A stretch of 64,000 nucleotides of DNA from Candidatus Methanomethylophilaceae archaeon (GCA_017524805.1 JAFXUX010000023.1:1-64000), one strand, 5' to 3'; positions 16,717 through 25,130 are shown, numbered from the stretch's first letter. Notes: generated by a model from the sequence alone, not told the origin. Numbers and translations are program-made.

Positions 16717-17728
16717 AGAACGTCCTCCCCCAATCAGTGTACGTCCCTCCCATGTACACATACAGATGGCATTCCCCGTCGAAATCCATCGACCCATGGG
16801 CGGTCCCTCTGGTCACTTTCCCTTCGGCGCAATCCAGCACAGAGCTGTCGCAGCCTATCCCGGCCGCAATGGTCTGCCCTATGTCATCGAACTGCTCCAG
16901 ATCGGGGCCTCCCGCGAAGACGGTTATGCAGCCGCTTCCGAAAGGCGCCGCGGCGATGGTAGAATATCCTTCGCGGACGTAGCCCAACTGCAATCCTTTG
17001 CTGAGGCCGAATAGCGTGGTGCTGCCTTTGAGCGAGAGGGCATCCGTGAACCCGTTCTCTATGACATCCCCGGTTATGTACGAAGAGATGTCTTTGCTGG
17101 AGGCGTCGATTGCGTCGTCGCTCCCGAAGAGCAGTTCCCTGTTTTCCTCGACCAAATATATGGCATCCCCGTCGGAATGGAATCTGCCCGCTTCGGATCC
17201 CAGCCAATACAGCCTGCCTCCATCGCGGACCCAACTCAGAAGCGGGTCGTCGGCATTCCCTGAATACACCGAGGACGGCAGCGCGAAAGATACGGACAGT
17301 ATTCCCGTATTGCCGGGGTCGTCGGTGGTCTCCGCGATGGCTTCCTCCAGCCCGGCGCGGTCCACCGTCTCGACTGAAGTGAACCCTCTGAAGCGGAGCA
17401 TCTGGGTTATCTGCTCGGCGGCATATCCCCAGTCGAACGCCAGAGGTCCCATGCCATCCGCGACCATGCCGCTGGCCTCGCTGTGGAGGTCTCCGGCGCG
17501 CTCGTCAACGTATATGTACAGCTTGCCCAGAGGCTCCCCGCCGCCGATGAGGACGGCCGAATACACGTCAGACCCGCTGCATTCCACGGAGAAATCGACG
17601 CGGCCGTCCGACCATTCCGCGGACGCATCGCGGTCGATCCCGGGGTTATACGTCAGATAGCCTCCAACCAGAATCAGCGCGACGAGAGCAATCGTCAGGA
17701 TGGCGTAATGGGTGGTGCCGAATTCCAT
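16706..17728 (-). CDS. Membrane-anchored exported protein of unknown function
   Basis: 340 residues. One N-terminal helix (THYAILTIALVALILVGGY) is followed by an acidic, glycine-rich extracytoplasmic domain with no family I recognise. GGGRL-like stretches such as WVRDGGRLYWLG and GCITVFAGGP recall ThuA/GATase-like domains that strip short-lived sugar or peptide groups, but no catalytic residue can be assigned. A TATA box (TTTTATATGG, about 17752-17761) lies about 28 bp before ATG 17728, suggesting a leaderless start. It heads the operon 17728 to 13004. Confidence 0.6.
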   Translation of the reverse strand: MEFGTTHYAILTIALVALILVGGYLTYNPGIDRDASAEWSDGRVDFSVECSGSDVYSAVLIGGGEPLGKLYIYVDERAGDLHSEASGMVADGMGPLAFDWGYAAEQITQMLRFRGFTSVETVDRAGLEEAIAETTDDPGNTGILSVSFALPSSVYSGNADDPLLSWVRDGGRLYWLGSEAGRFHSDGDAIYLVEENRELLFGSDDAIDASSKDISSYITGDVIENGFTDALSLKGSTTLFGLSKGLQLGYVREGYSTIAAAPFGSGCITVFAGGPDLEQFDDIGQTIAAGIGCDSSVLDCAEGKVTRGTAHGSMDFDGECHLYVYMGGTYTDWGRTFYAP

Positions 17729-17809
17729 GTTCCGTCGCCCATCCATGTGTCCATATAAAACCTGATTAGATAGATGGATCGCAGGGATGCCAAAGAAAAC
17801 GGAAGAATC

Positions 17810-17823
17810 GGGGGAGTTCCCCC
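17810..17823 (-). terminator. Short hairpin after the aEF-1-beta gene
   Basis: GGGGGA and TTCCCCC face each other over a tight turn between the convergently spaced gene ends, just downstream of the aEF-1-beta stop at 17832. Confidence 0.4.
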
Positions 17824-17831
17824 TTTAAGTT

Positions 17832-18101
17832 TCAAAGAACCGTGGAATCGACGCAGGAAATCTCTCCGACGCCTTCCATCTCGCTGATGGCGGCTTCGAG
17901 CTTTCCTCCGACTCCCTCGTCGGAATCGTCGATGATGAATTCGGCGGTGAGCTTCATCATACCGAAGAAAGCCTCTTCGAGACCGGTTTTCTGGAGTTTG
18001 ACTCCAGCGGGAAGTACGGAGGGGAGTTTCTCGAGGACCTTTTTCATATCGACATCGGGGTTCTCGGGCATGATTTCGTATTTGGCGAACAACTCTCCCA
18101 T
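17832..18101 (-). CDS. ef1b: Elongation factor 1-beta (archaeal EF-1B guanine exchange factor)
   Basis: 89 residues, the usual archaeal length. It starts MGELFAKYEIMPENPDVDM and ends with the conserved GVGEISCVDSTVL strand; the middle AFGL-like segment reads EEAFFGMMKLTAEFIIDD. It exchanges GDP for GTP on aEF-1-alpha. It sits 9 bp behind a zinc-ribbon gene, a pairing seen widely in euryarchaea, so the two share a transcript. Confidence 0.92.
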   Translation of the reverse strand: MGELFAKYEIMPENPDVDMKKVLEKLPSVLPAGVKLQKTGLEEAFFGMMKLTAEFIIDDSDEGVGGKLEAAISEMEGVGEISCVDSTVL

Positions 18102-18110
18102 ATGAGCACC

Positions 18111-18278
18111 TCAAGGTCCAATGAATCCGCATTTCTTGCATTCGTAGGGGACGCCCTGGTCGCGGCACTGATCGCACCTTCCGATCTCATACTCCCCGCA
18201 TTTGGGGCACTTGAAGAAGGTGTTGCCGTGGCCGATGAGCCTCTTGCCGCATGAAGAGCATATTTTATCGGCTGCCAT
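18111..18278 (-). CDS. Small zinc-ribbon protein (DUF1610-type)
   Basis: 55 residues with eight cysteines in CxxC pairs: CSSCGKR, CPKCGEY, CDQCRDQG, CKKCGF. This is the archaeal HVO_2753-like/DUF1610 two-zinc-finger family, thought to bind RNA. ATG 18278 is the sensible start; the longer open frame upstream crosses the promoter. TATA-like CTTAAATAGG lies about 30 bp upstream, suggesting a leaderless or near-leaderless mRNA. Confidence 0.85.
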   Translation of the reverse strand: MAADKICSSCGKRLIGHGNTFFKCPKCGEYEIGRCDQCRDQGVPYECKKCGFIGP

Positions 18279-18462
18279 GATGCGTCCGATATTGCTACAC
18301 CTATTTAAGAGGATAGCCCGATTCTTTTCTTTAATAAGATTGGGACGGCTTTTTTTGAGGAGGTTCGGACCGCCGGCGCTCAGGCATCCGCTTCCCATAT
18401 CTTAAGCGATTTTCGGCATTGTTTGATAAGGCCATACGACTATTCTCCCGCAGGTGTAATAG

Positions 18463-19356
18463 ATGAAGATACAGGCTGATTGCATCCCATGCCTCATGAA
18501 ACGCGCTCTTTTCCAGTGCAGGCTGGACGACCGCGTAGACGACTATTCTGCCATGGAAGCCTGCGCGAAAGCCATGGCCAAGGCGTTAGGGCCGGACAAG
18601 ACGACATCCGAAGTCGGGACTGCCGTCCACGAGGCCTCCTATGCCAAGATGCTTACCGAGGACCCTTACAAAAAGATAAAAGTCAGCGCCGACAACATCG
18701 CCGACGGCCTTGCCATGCGCGCCCAGAGCCTCGTCGACAACTCCGAAAACAAGTTCGGGATGGCGCTTCTGATCGCCGCCGTGGGGAACATCCTCGATTT
18801 CGGCATCGACGCCAGGACCGTGGACAGCCCGGAGGATTTCGGCGAAAGATTCGACGCTTTCATGGCGGAGGGATTGGGCCTCTATGACGAGGAGCTGATC
18901 AACTCTCTGCTTCTGGGCGCAAGGAGGATCACTTACGTGTTCGACAACTGCGGCGAGTCCCAGCTTGACAGGATCCTGATCAGGGAGCTCCGCAAGAACG
19001 GCAAGCATGTGATAGGCGTGGTCCGCGGGAAGCCCATCTTCAACGACGTGACCAAGTATGACGCCGAGAGATCCGGATTGGCCATGGATCTGGATGAGAT
19101 CTACGACACAGGCAAGTTCTATGTCGGGGTCGACTGGGAAAATATACCTGAAGATACCAAGAACGCTGTCTTAAGCTCCGATCTCATCATAATGAAGGGG
19201 ATGGCGAACTATGAGAGCGCCTCGGAGAAAACTCTCTCAGTGCCAGTGATCCACATCCTCCGCGCCAAGTGCGTCCCGGTCGCCAAATCTGTAGGGGTGC
19301 CGCAGGGAACCAACGCGGTGTTCGCCGTCCTCAACGGGAGGAGAATGGACAGATGA
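18463..19356 (+). CDS. DUF89/ARMT1-family damage-control phosphatase
   Basis: 297 residues. It starts MKIQADCIPCLMKRALFQC, the cysteine-rich opening of archaeal DUF89 proteins. It has YVFDNCGESQLDR, the metal-binding DN-x-GE motif, near 163, and IIMKGMANYE near 243, which forms the KG-x-x-N-YE site. The family removes phosphate from harmful sugar phosphates and related metabolites. AGGTGTAATAG precedes the ATG. It overlaps the next gene, a sugar nucleotidyltransferase, by 4 bp (ATGA), so clean-up of a sugar phosphate in that pathway is plausible (inference). Confidence 0.85.
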   Translation: MKIQADCIPCLMKRALFQCRLDDRVDDYSAMEACAKAMAKALGPDKTTSEVGTAVHEASYAKMLTEDPYKKIKVSADNIADGLAMRAQSLVDNSENKFGMALLIAAVGNILDFGIDARTVDSPEDFGERFDAFMAEGLGLYDEELINSLLLGARRITYVFDNCGESQLDRILIRELRKNGKHVIGVVRGKPIFNDVTKYDAERSGLAMDLDEIYDTGKFYVGVDWENIPEDTKNAVLSSDLIIMKGMANYESASEKTLSVPVIHILRAKCVPVAKSVGVPQGTNAVFAVLNGRRMDR

Positions 19357-21137
19357 GGGTCCGGCAGGCCGTGATAATGGTGGGGGGTCAGGGCACAAGG
19401 CTCCGCCCCCTCACCGAGAGCTGCCCCAAACCCATCCTCCCGGTTGCAGGGAGGCCTTGCATATGGTATCTCATGAGGTCCATGGCCAGGGCGGGCATAG
19501 AGGAGATAATCCTCGCCTGCGGCTACCGCCCCGAGATGATGGAGGGGGCTCTCGGAGACGGCTCTGATTTGGGGATAAAGATATCGTATTCGTACGAGAG
19601 CGAGCCGATGGGCACCGGAGGCGCTCTCAAGCTCGTGGAAGACAGGCTGGACCCAGTCTTTCTGGCGTCCAACGGCGACGTGTTCGCTGACATCGATCTG
19701 AGGGCGGAGATCGATCGCCATCTCGATTCCGGAGCGGAAGTGACGGTCGCCCTCGCCTCGGTTCCCAACCCATGGGAGTTCGGGGTTGCCCGCGTCGCGG
19801 ATGACGGCTCGATACTCGAGTTCCGCGAAGGCATGAAGGAGGGCGAGACGTTCTCCGACCAGATAAACGCGGGTGTCTATGTGGCGGATAAGAACGTCTT
19901 GGAAAGGATCCCGGCGGGAAGGTTCTGCGATTTCTCTAAGGAGATATTCCCCGAGATCATATCCTCCGGCGGGAAGCTGATGGGATACCCGTTAGACGGC
20001 ATTTGGATGGATGTCGGCCGCCCCTCTGACTATGTCAAAGCAAACCTGTGCATGGCATCCAGAGAGCCCGGGGATTCGAGCTCGCGCATATCCGGGGGCT
20101 CGTCGGAAGGCCCCGTTTTTGTAGGGGAGGGAGCTTTCGCAAAGGATTCGGACATCAATTCCGCCGTCCTGATGGGAGGGGCGGAGGTCGTCGGATCTCG
20201 CCTCAGGCGCGCCGTGGTCCTGAGCGGCAGCAGGATAGAAGGGGCCGACGTAGAAGACAGCATAATCGGCAGGGGCTGCAGAGTGTGCGCCGGCGCCGTT
20301 GTCAGGAATTCAGTCCTTGCCGATGGGGACGTCGTCGGTCCCGGCGAGAAAAGGGATGACGGCAGGAAAGTCCGATCGGACCTTTTTCGTCGTTTCGACC
20401 GGGTCCCAGACGTTCACGTCGCAGTTCCCGGATTCGATGTATTTCTTCGCGTCCGAGCGCGCTTTCATCTCCAAGCGCCCGGCATAAAGCATTTTCACGG
20501 GGTGGAAGCCGAGGTCGCGGATCATTCCCAGCGCGGCTTTGAGGACGTATTTCCTGTTCCACGACGGGATGTCGTAGTCGAACTTCTTCTTCATGTTGCA
20601 TTCGCCTATGTTAACGCGGGTCCTCTGCTTGAGGAAATCCTCTTCCGTCTCCGGGCCTCTGTTATAGACGATCGCATCGGGGGCATAGGCGCATTTGTAC
20701 CCCGCTTTCTCGAGATTCATCCTGATGATGTCCTCGTCCGACTGCTGGTCCAGCGCGAGGCGCGTCCCAATGTCGCGGAAAGCTACCAATTCCCCGATCT
20801 TCGGATAGATCATGGCGAGGTTGTGGTGCATGCTCCACAGCACATGGACGGCGAACCCGACTCTGTCCTCTTTGCTGTTGGTAGGCATCGGGTGGCCTCC
20901 GACCATGCCCATCTTCTCGTCTTCGAAAGGCTCCACGAGATGGAGGAGGGATTCGTCGGTCCCGAGGATGTTGTCTGCGTTCAGCATGACGACCAATCCG
21001 CACGTTTTCGCGTCAAGATAAGCGTTTATGGCGGAATTCTTCCCTTCCCTTCTGTTCTGGACTATGAGATTGATGTCTTCATGCTTTTTCTGGAGCTTGC
21101 GGACGATGTCGTCGGTCCCATCCGTGCTTCCGCTTGA
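19353..21137 (+). CDS. Sugar-1-phosphate nucleotidyltransferase (HddC/GCD1-like), C-terminus overruns
   Basis: Residues 1-235 are a nucleotidyltransferase with IMVGGQGTRLRPLTESCPKP (about 8-27), the GD metal-binding pair in LASNGDVFAD near 108 and a GIWMDVGRPSDY lid. Residues 250-330 form a short left-handed beta-helix (FVGEGAFAKDSDI, DSIIGRGCRVCAG). Homology ends near 20350. The frame then stays open about 260 codons more, entirely antisense to the GT2 gene, and that tail is very probably meaningless or due to a lost stop. It could activate a heptose- or mannose-1-phosphate; the HddA/GmhA/GmhB genes nearby favour heptose (inference). Confidence 0.75.
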   Translation: MRVRQAVIMVGGQGTRLRPLTESCPKPILPVAGRPCIWYLMRSMARAGIEEIILACGYRPEMMEGALGDGSDLGIKISYSYESEPMGTGGALKLVEDRLDPVFLASNGDVFADIDLRAEIDRHLDSGAEVTVALASVPNPWEFGVARVADDGSILEFREGMKEGETFSDQINAGVYVADKNVLERIPAGRFCDFSKEIFPEIISSGGKLMGYPLDGIWMDVGRPSDYVKANLCMASREPGDSSSRISGGSSEGPVFVGEGAFAKDSDINSAVLMGGAEVVGSRLRRAVVLSGSRIEGADVEDSIIGRGCRVCAGAVVRNSVLADGDVVGPGEKRDDGRKVRSDLFRRFDRVPDVHVAVPGFDVFLRVRARFHLQAPGIKHFHGVEAEVADHSQRGFEDVFPVPRRDVVVELLLHVAFAYVNAGPLLEEILFRLRASVIDDRIGGIGAFVPRFLEIHPDDVLVRLLVQREARPNVAESYQFPDLRIDHGEVVVHAPQHMDGEPDSVLFAVGRHRVASDHAHLLVFERLHEMEEGFVGPEDVVCVQHDDQSARFRVKISVYGGILPFPSVLDYEIDVFMLFLELADDVVGPIRASA

Positions 21138-21260
21138 CACTATTATGACCTCTTTGACGTGGAATCCCGGCGTCTTCTGGGAATAAATCGAGCTCACGCA
21201 ACGCTCTATGTTCTGCGCTTCGTTGTACGCGCATATCCCAATGGTTATGTCTGGAAGCAT
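20310..21260 (-). CDS. GT2-family glycosyltransferase
   Basis: 316 residues. ITIGICAYNEAQNIERCVSS at the N-terminus, VIIVSSGSTDGTDDIV around 42-57, the metal-binding MLNADN near 92 (ADN in place of DxD) and DQQSDEDIIRMNLEKAGYK later are all GT2 landmarks. It lacks membrane helices, so it acts on the inner face. ATG 21260 is chosen for the strand that follows. It is convergent with the nucleotidyltransferase gene, whose formal frame runs across most of it. Confidence 0.85.
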   Translation of the reverse strand: MLPDITIGICAYNEAQNIERCVSSIYSQKTPGFHVKEVIIVSSGSTDGTDDIVRKLQKKHEDINLIVQNRREGKNSAINAYLDAKTCGLVVMLNADNILGTDESLLHLVEPFEDEKMGMVGGHPMPTNSKEDRVGFAVHVLWSMHHNLAMIYPKIGELVAFRDIGTRLALDQQSDEDIIRMNLEKAGYKCAYAPDAIVYNRGPETEEDFLKQRTRVNIGECNMKKKFDYDIPSWNRKYVLKAALGMIRDLGFHPVKMLYAGRLEMKARSDAKKYIESGNCDVNVWDPVETTKKVRSDFPAVIPFLAGTDDVPIGKD

Positions 21261-21327
21261 GGCCGCCGGTCGCACTATATTTTCCTATCATAAAACCAAT
21301 GCGGTTTTTAGGGTCCGATCTTATCTG

Positions 21328-21831
21328 TCATCTCGGTTTCCCGGAAGCCTTCTTTTCGGACAATTCCCTCAGCAGATCCGACAGGAACGCCTCAAGGTCG
21401 CGATTGCGTTGGTACGGCGGGATTTCAAGCTTTTCGGCCGCTTTGATGGCGACCTCCAAATCCTTCAGATCCCTCAGGACGACCGCTCTGCCCATGGCTT
21501 CGACCTTGGCCGCCACCTCTTCCTGCCCATCCGGAGTCCCGTCGGTGCTCCTGACGACCACGGTGCGCGGGACCAGAACCATGGGTATCCTCCTCTCCAA
21601 GCAGTTGAGGATGGTCCCGATCCCGGCGTGGCACACCACGAGGTCCGCTTTCCCGTACAGCTCAGACATCCCGTCGTCGGGAAGGAAATCGAAGCATCTG
21701 CTGTGGGATCCATTGAACCCGGTTCCGGCCACCTGCTGGACTACTTCTTTCCCGCTGCGTTCCGCGTATGCGTCCATGCGCTCGAAAAGCGGGCCGAAGG
21801 GGTAATCGTTCATCCCGATGGTGACGAGTAT
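21328..21831 (-). CDS. Alg13/EpsE-like glycosyltransferase subunit, apparent ATA start
   Basis: 167 residues read from ATA at 21831: (M)LVTIGMNDYPFGPLFERMD, matching the conserved start M-I-V-T-V-G-x-x-x-x-P-F of Alg13/GT28 C-terminal proteins. ADLVVCHAGIGTIL and PMVLVPRT form the UDP-sugar site. No ATG, GTG or TTG precedes the first strand in frame. The ATA overlaps the TGA of the Alg14-like gene as TGATA, exactly where TGATG overlaps occur elsewhere in the window. The next ATG (MNDYPFG) would delete the first beta strand. It should form a heteromeric transferase with its upstream neighbour. Confidence 0.8.
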   Translation of the reverse strand: MLVTIGMNDYPFGPLFERMDAYAERSGKEVVQQVAGTGFNGSHSRCFDFLPDDGMSELYGKADLVVCHAGIGTILNCLERRIPMVLVPRTVVVRSTDGTPDGQEEVAAKVEAMGRAVVLRDLKDLEVAIKAAEKLEIPPYQRNRDLEAFLSDLLRELSEKKASGKPR

Positions 21832-22271
21832 CAGAATATCCCCCCATGATATTCGGCGCCGATCTGTTCCGCGAGGCTCTCCCATCTGACTATGAAGCGG
21901 TCGCAGAAGCGGCGTATGAAAGAGGCCGAACCGGACAGCTCGGTGACGTTCGCTCCCGATTCTATGTAAATGGTGTACGCGCCCAGGAACTTGCAGAGCG
22001 GGAACAGGAAAATGTCGGCATGCCCCATCCCGGTGCTGATCAGGACGTCCGGCTTGTCGAAGAGGACCTTCGGAAGCAATCTGGCCAGAGATAGGATGAA
22101 GCGGAATCTGCTTTTCCAAGGGGGGATCAGCAGAAATTTGGGCTCTTCCAGATCGTCAGTGCGCACGCTTTCATAGGTGATGAATCTGCAGTTGTAGGCT
22201 TCCCATGCGCCTTTGAGCTCCATCATCTCTTGCAGATGCCCGCCCCAGCTGCACAGAAGATCCACGCGCAT
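21831..22271 (-). CDS. Alg14/EpsD-like glycosyltransferase membrane subunit
   Basis: 146 residues. MRVDLLCSWGGHLQEMMEL is the Alg14 signature (S-x-GGH-x-x-E), and KPDVLISTGMGHADIFLFPL plus YIESGANVTELSGSA follow as in PssD/EpsD. Alg14-type proteins anchor the Alg13 catalytic partner and bind the lipid acceptor. The start at 22271 is fixed by this motif; the longer open frame upstream is arginine-rich and unlike protein. It is the first gene of a two-gene unit. Confidence 0.85.
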   Translation of the reverse strand: MRVDLLCSWGGHLQEMMELKGAWEAYNCRFITYESVRTDDLEEPKFLLIPPWKSRFRFILSLARLLPKVLFDKPDVLISTGMGHADIFLFPLCKFLGAYTIYIESGANVTELSGSASFIRRFCDRFIVRWESLAEQIGAEYHGGIF

Positions 22272-22624
22272 GAGAATCCAACCGAGCGCTGGTATATGCT
22301 TTTGGCGGTCGGCTTTTTCTCGCCCATCGGTTTCCTCCCGCCAATATTCTTTTTCTCGCAGGCGGAATCGACATCTGCGTCCGAAAGCGGCGCGGCGAGA
22401 TAGAAAGAATGCCGAGTGAACGGGCAATTTCTTCAGGTTTGGGCGTCGGACTTGCCGTTTGCCGCCAATCGGAATAGCTGTTTTAGAGGTTAAGATAATT
22501 CTTATTGGAATATAGGGTATGTACTTATATATACAGGAAGCACGTAAGCAACACGGTCAGTTCTCACGGGATATGTCGGTTTTTCGTTTGAACCGGTTCG
22601 GAAGCCGACGCAGAAGGTGAATCG
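22272..22624. promoter_or_regulatory. Divergent promoter region with TATA box for the heptose kinase operon
   Basis: No gene seen in 353 bp. TTATATATA (22525-22533) is a good TATA box for the plus-strand operon, placing transcription near 22556 and leaving a leader of about 70 bases with GAAGGTGAATCG before ATG 22625. The minus-strand promoter for the Alg14-like gene is less obvious. Confidence 0.5.
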
Positions 22625-23647
22625 ATGGATGGGATACATTACAGTGCCAGAGCCCCATTAAGAATAGGTTTGGCGGGAGGAGGAACGGACGTTGACCCCT
22701 ATGCTACCGAAAAAGGCGGCGTAGTCTTCAACGCTACGATTAATAAGTACACCTATTGCACGCTTATTCCTAGGGCCGATGGCAAGAGGACTGCCAGATC
22801 ATCATTTTACGGCAATTTCAGAGCCGATCTGGCGAATGGCCCATTCGTTCTCGATGGGAACCTTGACATAGTGAACGTGGTTGCCGATCATTTCGGCATA
22901 GACAGCGGATTCGACGCCATAATGCAATCGGAAGTGCCGCCCGGATCTGGCCTCGGGGGATCTTCCACCGTCATGGTATCCATAATCTCCGCTTTCTCCG
23001 AATGGACCGGCCACAGGATCTCCGCAAAGGACATGGCAAAGCTGGCGTTCGATCTCGAGAGGAAGAAGCTCGGGTTAAAAGGCGGCCGCCAGGATCAATA
23101 CGCTGCCGTCTTCGGCGGATTCAATCTGATGAAATTCAACGGCGACAACGCTGAAATAGAGAGCGTGCGCGTCGGCAAGGACGTGGTGGACGAGCTCCAA
23201 GCCCGCACCCTTCTCTGCTACACCGGGGCGACCCGCAGTTCCGGAGACATAATCGATTCCCAGATGAAAGCGTTCGTCAAAGGGGACAACGAAAAGGCTC
23301 TGGACGAATCCAAAAGGATCGCATCTGAGATGGCCAATGCCATCGGCAGGGGAGAAATCACCCTCGCAGGAAAGCTTCTCCGCGAGTCATGGCAGTTCAA
23401 GAAGCAGTTCTCCAACAAAATCTCTAACAGCACGATCGATTCCATGTACGAATCGGCCCTGAAAGCGGGCGCCATAGGCGGCAAAGTCTCCGGCGCGGGC
23501 GGAGGGGGATTCATGTTCTTCATATGCGATTACGACCGCAAGTATAAGGTCGCAGAAGCCCTGCAGGATGCTAACGAGAAGGCCATCGTCACGGATTTCA
23601 TGTTCGAGCCGCACGGTGCGACTTCTTGGAGGTATCCGAATGAGTGA
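22625..23647 (+). CDS. hddA: GHMP kinase, D-glycero-D-manno-heptose 7-phosphate kinase-like
   Basis: 340 residues. It opens with SARAPLRIGLAGGGTDVDPY, the HddA/fucokinase-like N-terminus. The ATP loop VPPGSGLGGSSTVMVS is near 104-119, GLKGGRQDQYAAVFGGFN near 153-170 and the third GHMP motif KVSGAGGGGFMFF near 294. It should phosphorylate C1 of heptose 7-phosphate. It overlaps by 8 bp a gene encoding the isomerase and phosphatase steps of the same pathway, which supports this substrate over other GHMP options. Confidence 0.82.
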   Translation: MDGIHYSARAPLRIGLAGGGTDVDPYATEKGGVVFNATINKYTYCTLIPRADGKRTARSSFYGNFRADLANGPFVLDGNLDIVNVVADHFGIDSGFDAIMQSEVPPGSGLGGSSTVMVSIISAFSEWTGHRISAKDMAKLAFDLERKKLGLKGGRQDQYAAVFGGFNLMKFNGDNAEIESVRVGKDVVDELQARTLLCYTGATRSSGDIIDSQMKAFVKGDNEKALDESKRIASEMANAIGRGEITLAGKLLRESWQFKKQFSNKISNSTIDSMYESALKAGAIGGKVSGAGGGGFMFFICDYDRKYKVAEALQDANEKAIVTDFMFEPHGATSWRYPNE

Positions 23648-24677
23648 TTCCATATCCGAGCAGTTGGCGACCAGTTCCAGCGTAATATCCTGCATAGATC
23701 CAACGCAGATTCGCGCCGCGGCGGATGTGCTGGCCGAAGCTTTCAAAAACGGCAGGCAGGCCTATTTCATGGGGAACGGAGGGTCCTCCGCCGATGCCGC
23801 GCACATTGCGGCCGAATTTTCAGGCAGATATCTGATGGAGCGCCCGGCGCTTCCCGGAATCGCGCTATCCAACATAGTCCCGGTGACGGCCATCGGGAAC
23901 GATTATTCGTTCTCCATCGTTTTCAAGAGGCAGATCGAGGCCATGTGCCGCGCAGGAGATGTGGCTGTCTGCTATTCGACATCAGGGAACTCCGAGAACG
24001 TCATTCTGGCGGCCGAGGAGGCACATGCCCGCGGGGCCAAGGTCATATCCTTCACCGGGGACTGCGGCAAGCTCAGGGAGATCGCCGATGTCCCGGTCGT
24101 GATCCCTTCCAAAGAGACCCCCCGCATCCAGGAAGGCTATCTGTGCGCTTCCCACATCATCTGCAGCATCGTCGAGAAGGAGCTGTTCGGCAGCCGAGCC
24201 GTCTTCATCGACAGAGACGACACTCTCGCCCCCAATGTTCCGTATTGCTCCGATCCGGATCTTTTCGTTCCCTATGACGATGTGCCGGAAGGTATCGCGA
24301 AGCTCAACGCGGCCGGATTCAAAGTGATTCTGATCACCAATCAGTCGGGGCTGAACCGCGGTTACTTCGGGTTGGAGCAGCTGGAGGCCATACACTCCAA
24401 GCTTTTGCGCGTAGTGGAGTCGGGAGGGGGTAGTATTGACGGGATTTTCTTCTGCCCGCACAGGCCGGATGAGAAGTGCGGCTGCCGCAAGCCGCGCATA
24501 GGCATGGGTCTGGATGCCATCCGCAAGCATTGCGTGAACCCTCTGAAGTCGTACATGGTCGGGGATTCGGACTCGGACATGGAATTCGGAAGGCGTTTGG
24601 GATGCAAGACGTTCAGAGTCGGGAACGGGGTTCCGTTCTCTGACGCGGTAGAATTCATACTGAAAGACGCTGGATGA
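23640..24677 (+). CDS. GmhA-GmhB fusion: sedoheptulose-7-phosphate isomerase plus heptose bisphosphate phosphatase
   Basis: 345 residues in two parts. Residues 1-190 are a SIS-fold isomerase: FMGNGGSSADAAHIAAEFSG, then AIGNDYSFSIVFKRQ and CYSTSGNSENVILAA, as in GmhA. Residues 195-345 are a HAD phosphatase: VFIDRDDTL, ILITNQSGLNRGYF, the zinc site CPHRPDEKCGCRKP and MVGDSDSDMEFG, as in GmhB. The nucleophile motif reads DRDDT where DxDGT is usual. Fusing the first and third pathway steps next to the HddA-like kinase gives a nearly complete route to a heptose 1-phosphate. The ATG at 23640 overlaps the kinase stop. Confidence 0.85.
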   Translation: MSDSISEQLATSSSVISCIDPTQIRAAADVLAEAFKNGRQAYFMGNGGSSADAAHIAAEFSGRYLMERPALPGIALSNIVPVTAIGNDYSFSIVFKRQIEAMCRAGDVAVCYSTSGNSENVILAAEEAHARGAKVISFTGDCGKLREIADVPVVIPSKETPRIQEGYLCASHIICSIVEKELFGSRAVFIDRDDTLAPNVPYCSDPDLFVPYDDVPEGIAKLNAAGFKVILITNQSGLNRGYFGLEQLEAIHSKLLRVVESGGGSIDGIFFCPHRPDEKCGCRKPRIGMGLDAIRKHCVNPLKSYMVGDSDSDMEFGRRLGCKTFRVGNGVPFSDAVEFILKDAG

Positions 24678-24748
24678 CGCCGTTTTTTCTTTTTCTCTTA
24701 ACATATAAGTATCTGTGCAGAGGTTACACGGCCAACGAAGGTGCAACC

Positions 24749-25111
24749 GTGTACGTCATCTCGCTGATCGTCAAGAACGAGTTCGGAGTCATGCAGAGGG
24801 TCATGGGAGAGTTCACTCGCAATAAGATCAACGTCGAGACGATAGTCGTCGGCAAGTGCGAGCGCCCCGGGAAATCCCGCATAGTTCTGTCGGTCGTCGA
24901 CAGAGCGGTCGCCGAGATGGCGATCGGCAGGCTCCAGAAGCTCCAGGACGTCTACGATACCGAACTGGTTCCGGAGTCCGGGCAGTCGGCATACGCGCTC
25001 CTCTCCACTTCCAGCGGGAACGTGGGAGTCGTCGGAGGATCGGATCAGGTTGAAGAGCTCATCGAGCGCAGCAAGCCTGAGAGATACGTCAAGGCACTGA
25101 ACGCACTTTAA
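24749..25111 (+). CDS. ilvN: ACT-domain protein, acetolactate synthase small-subunit-like
   Basis: 120 residues from GTG 24749, with GAAGGTG upstream. The ACT domain begins VYVISLIVKNEFGVMQRV, the usual start of IlvN/IlvH regulatory subunits, followed by RNKINVETIVVGKCE. The protein is shorter than the usual 160 residues, and the second half of IlvN is reduced. It is 19 bp before a branched-chain aminotransferase gene, which supports a role in valine/isoleucine synthesis. The catalytic large subunit is not in the window. Confidence 0.72.
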   Translation: MYVISLIVKNEFGVMQRVMGEFTRNKINVETIVVGKCERPGKSRIVLSVVDRAVAEMAIGRLQKLQDVYDTELVPESGQSAYALLSTSSGNVGVVGGSDQVEELIERSKPERYVKALNAL

Positions 25112-25130
25112 GCTCCAATAAGGTGGATCA

